The translations under genes and the position numbers were made by a program. From contig DLBF01000081.1 of NCBI GenBank assembly GCA_002494215.1, positions 1-23,518 of the forward strand: a stretch of 23,518 nucleotides of DNA, in the 5' to 3' direction. Shown here one piece after another: positions 21,320-23,518 of this stretch. The stretch comes from Prevotellaceae bacterium UBA7028. GTDB taxonomy: Bacteria > Bacteroidota > Bacteroidia > Bacteroidales > Bacteroidaceae. Position 1 is the first letter of the stretch; the number at the start of each line of letters is the position of its first letter. The notes under the pieces were generated by a model. It did not search any database and was not told where the DNA came from. It saw only the letters and a program-made list of their open reading frames with translations.

Positions 21320-21775
21320 ATGGAAGTGCTGAATTTACCAAAAACAGACCTAAAGTTACAAAGAAAGGGAAACAGACTGATGGTTTTTGACATCATACGT
21401 AAGAAAATGATTACCCTTACACCCGAAGAGTGGGTCCGCCAGCACTTTATTCATTTCCTTATCAATCAAAAAGGATACAACGCCTCTTGCATAGCCAACG
21501 AAGTTGCCCTCAACCTGAACAACACACAGAAGCGTTGCGACACCGTTGTATATGACTCGCATGCCCTACCAATTATGATTGTCGAGTACAAAGCATCTCA
21601 CATTCCGATCGACCAGAAGGTTTTTAATCAGATAAGTAGGTATAACATTAAAATGCACGTCAGATGGCTTGTTGTTAGCAACGGAATGCAACATTATTGC
21701 TGCAGAATTAACTACGAAGACGGGACATATGAGTTCATGCCCGACATCCCCTCGTGGCAGGATCTTCGTCCATAA
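21320..21775 (+). CDS. HsdR N-terminal-domain protein (PD-(D/E)XK fold)
   Basis: This 151-aa protein resembles only the N-terminal nuclease domain of type I restriction subunit HsdR. The nuclease core is visible: Glu61 (ANEVALNL), Asp74 (KRCDTVVYD) and Glu89-x-Lys91 (MIVEYKA), which is the PD-(D/E)XK pattern. There is no helicase domain and no hsdM or hsdS nearby, so it is not part of a restriction system here. Such stand-alone proteins are common in Bacteroidota, often near holA; their job is not known, but a role in DNA repair or replication is plausible. It is divergent from amn, 52 bases apart. Confidence 0.85.
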   Translation: MEVLNLPKTDLKLQRKGNRLMVFDIIRKKMITLTPEEWVRQHFIHFLINQKGYNASCIANEVALNLNNTQKRCDTVVYDSHALPIMIVEYKASHIPIDQKVFNQISRYNIKMHVRWLVVSNGMQHYCCRINYEDGTYEFMPDIPSWQDLRP

Positions 21776-21778
21776 ATG

Positions 21779-21813
21779 AAATATGCCCACCCCTATACAG
21801 GATGAGCATATTT
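21779..21813. terminator. Terminator hairpin between convergent genes
   Basis: AAATATGC (21779-21786) pairs with GCATATTT (21806-21813). The stem extends inward on the minus-strand RNA through G-U pairs to about 14 bp, and the plus side is followed by TTTGTTTTAT (the last Ts of the arm and beyond). It sits between the HsdR_N gene and the zinc-ribbon gene and can serve both. Confidence 0.6.
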
Positions 21814-21837
21814 GTTTTATATTGAAATAACGTTTCT

Positions 21838-22671
21838 TTAATCCTCTGCCTTTTCGTCTGCCTTCTTGCGAGTAGCTCTTCTGCGCTTTGGCTTCTCCTC
21901 TTTTCCTACCAGTTCTACACCAGCCAGTTCTGGGTCAACCATAATACGACCACAGTATTCGCATACAATAATCTTCTTACGCATACGAATGTCCAACTGA
22001 CGCTGAGGTGGAATCTTATTAAAGCAACCGCCACAGGCATCACGCTGTACATATACAACGCCCAAACCATTACGGCTGTTTCTACGGATACGCTTAAAGG
22101 CACCAAGCAAACGGGGCTCAATGGTCAACTCCAAATTCTTAGCCTTTTCACGCAACTTATCCTCGTCAGCCTTGGTCTCAGCAATAATTTCCTCCAACTC
22201 ACCACGCTTAACATCCAAATCTGCACGTCTGTCGTTTGCCAACAGGTTGCAACGAGTAATCTCAGCTGTCTTGCTCTCAACCAATGACTTTGCCTCGGCA
22301 ATCTTCTTCTCGTTCAGAACATTGTCCAATTCAGCGTACTCAATCTGCTTGCTCAGTGTATCATACTCACGATTGTTTCTTACACTGTCCATCTGAGTCT
22401 TATAGCGCTCTATATTGCTGTTATTAACCTCAATATCACCATTACGCTGGCTGATTTCGCGCTTCAACTCAGCTACCTCAGCAGTAATTTTATCTACACG
22501 GGTAGCCAAACCTTCTATCTCATCTTCCAAATCCTGAACCTCAAGAGGCAACTCGCCACGAAGAGTCTTGATTTTATCAATCTCCGTCAGCAGTTTCTGC
22601 AGTTCATACAAGTTCTTCAGTTTTTCTTCCACGCTCAAATCTGCGGGATCCTTAGCTTTTTCTCTTGCCAT
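21838..22671 (-). CDS. Coiled-coil C4 zinc-ribbon protein
   Basis: This 277-aa protein has a long coiled coil (about 10-190) rich in Glu, Lys and Leu, then a zinc ribbon with four cysteines in two CxxC pairs (DACGGCFNKIPPQ and VCEYCGRI, about 212-245), and a basic tail (KPKRRRATRKKADEK). This is the layout of DUF164/zf-RING_7 proteins, which are thought to bind nucleic acid; related proteins include the Helicobacter HP0958 that binds flagellin mRNA. It follows the Nif3-like gene by about 70 bases, a pairing frequent in Bacteroidota. The precise role is unknown. Confidence 0.83.
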   Translation of the reverse strand: MAREKAKDPADLSVEEKLKNLYELQKLLTEIDKIKTLRGELPLEVQDLEDEIEGLATRVDKITAEVAELKREISQRNGDIEVNNSNIERYKTQMDSVRNNREYDTLSKQIEYAELDNVLNEKKIAEAKSLVESKTAEITRCNLLANDRRADLDVKRGELEEIIAETKADEDKLREKAKNLELTIEPRLLGAFKRIRRNSRNGLGVVYVQRDACGGCFNKIPPQRQLDIRMRKKIIVCEYCGRIMVDPELAGVELVGKEEKPKRRRATRKKADEKAED

Positions 22672-22713
22672 AATTATATTTACGATTTGATATTATTCTA
22701 TTTTCTCTCAACT

Positions 22714-22741
22714 GTAAACCGTAAAAGGTAAACAACAAACC
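22714..22741. repeat. Heptamer array (4 units) GTAAACC family
   Basis: Units GTAAACC, GTAAAAG, GTAAACA and ACAAACC run in exact 7-base steps between the Nif3-like gene and the zinc-ribbon gene, ending just before the Nif3-like stop. Confidence 0.6.
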
Positions 22742-22744
22742 AAA

Positions 22745-23518
22745 TCAAAGGTACTTAATCGGATTCGTACAAACGGTTGTCTTGAAGAGAGCCAAATTGG
22801 GGAACTTATCCTCGATTACATTACGGAATATATCCGTCGTGTACTGCTCACTCTGATAATGACCTAAAACACCTATCTGAATTTGCTGGGCATGACCAAA
22901 ATACTGATGGTAATGCATTTCGCCTGTCAGAAAAGCATCTGCCTTCAGCCTTAAAGCCTCATCCAGAAGGAAATCGCCTGCTCCACCACAGATAGCAACA
23001 CATTGTATGGGACGCTGCAGCAATTCATTATGCATCAGACATTCCACGCCAAAGGCCTGCTTCACCCTTTGCAGGAATACCAGAGAATCCTCTCCTTCTG
23101 TCAGATAACCTATTACTCCGTTTCCACCCAATACCATACGCTCCTTTGCATCTGTCTGAACGGGAACTTTCCGTTGCTGCATCAATTCTACATCAACTAG
23201 CCCCAAACGCTCTGCAATAGCGTAGTTCACACCATCAACAGCACTGTCCAAGTTAGTATGGGCAGAATAGATATTGATATCATTCTGGACAGCCATCCTC
23301 ACGCACCGCTGAACCATATCGGTATCAGAGAGCATTTTCAAGCCTCGGAACAATAATGGATGATGGGACACGATCAGGTTACATCCCAAATCTATGGCCT
23401 CAGAGATGACTTCCTCAGTCACGTCAAGACACAATAAAACCCCTGAGACTTCCGCCTCTGTCAGTCCAACCTGCAAGCCAGCATTATCATAACTTTCCTG
23501 CAAGGGCAGAGGCGCGAA
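22745..23518 (-). CDS. Nif3-like dinuclear metal-centre protein, 5' end missing
   Basis: The gene runs off the right edge: the frame stays open through the last base (FAPLPLQESYDNAG), so the true start is outside the window and the apparent start at 23503 is only a Leu codon. About 257 residues are present. Metal-ligand motifs of the Nif3/YbgI family are visible: VSHHPLLFRG, SAHTNLDSA and GHYQSEQY, with GGAGDFL near the middle and DAFLTGEMHYH. The family forms hexameric rings with two metal ions per subunit; function is debated (possibly GTP cyclohydrolase I type 2 or a metal chaperone). An operon with the zinc-ribbon gene downstream is likely. Confidence 0.9.
   Translation of the reverse strand, partial: FAPLPLQESYDNAGLQVGLTEAEVSGVLLCLDVTEEVISEAIDLGCNLIVSHHPLLFRGLKMLSDTDMVQRCVRMAVQNDINIYSAHTNLDSAVDGVNYAIAERLGLVDVELMQQRKVPVQTDAKERMVLGGNGVIGYLTEGEDSLVFLQRVKQAFGVECLMHNELLQRPIQCVAICGGAGDFLLDEALRLKADAFLTGEMHYHQYFGHAQQIQIGVLGHYQSEQYTTDIFRNVIEDKFPNLALFKTTVCTNPIKYL

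Noticed and set aside
21320..21775. Type I restriction system
   Set aside because: Only the HsdR N-terminal nuclease domain is encoded; there is no helicase domain, methylase or specificity gene.
1..23518. tRNA, rRNA or intact insertion sequence
   Set aside because: No cloverleaf, rRNA-like sequence or transposase was recognised on either strand by eye.

Overview
The window looks like chromosomal DNA of a Bacteroidales bacterium, most like Prevotella and its relatives. The reasons are: Bacteroidota-type promoter boxes (TAnnTTTG) at sensible distances before many genes, few strong Shine-Dalgarno sites, a TonB receptor paired with a DUF4374-type lipoprotein, a short AMP nucleosidase next to holA and an HsdR_N-domain gene, a two-domain FtsX permease, and an ECF sigma/anti-sigma operon. 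This assignment comes from family recognition, not from a database search. No tRNA, rRNA, CRISPR array or intact insertion sequence was seen.

Layout. 1-301: terminators and no gene. 302-5254: an ABC exporter operon on the minus strand, divergent from a RegA-like response regulator and a short histidine kinase; two palindromes lie between them. 5255-5825: a convergent spacer holding a 21-bp palindrome array and repeated hairpins. 5826-7839: an operon of ECF sigma factor, single-span anti-sigma-like protein and lipoprotein. 7939-8829: an HTH-Fic protein with a palindrome in its promoter. 8850-9345: a decayed stretch with remnants of an ECF sigma gene and a RhuM-family gene. 9451-9807: a short MGMT-family DNA-repair protein. 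10040-13419: a TonB receptor and surface-lipoprotein pair resembling xenosiderophore uptake (XusA/XusB-like).

13406-18194 is a compact minus-strand run: pyrK, pyrD, trmD, a zeta-type toxin kinase, a 70-aa partner, a Gate-domain membrane protein and a hemolysin-III protein. Several of these genes overlap. An XRE regulator (18273-18689) lies upstream, followed by about 700 bases of AT-rich, palindrome-dense DNA without a gene. The right end holds holA, amn, a divergent HsdR_N-domain protein, a coiled-coil zinc-ribbon protein and a Nif3-like protein cut by the window edge.

The most notable non-textbook features are: (a) a zeta toxin and likely antitoxin inside a pyrimidine/trmD operon, with the partner gene carrying an unusually strong Shine-Dalgarno; (b) exact 7-bp repeat arrays at gene borders, one forming the end of the response regulator gene and the start of the kinase gene; (c) a GC-rich palindromic element read through in frame in unrelated genes; (d) a phased 21-bp palindrome array; and (e) a palindrome spanning the core promoter of the HTH-Fic gene.
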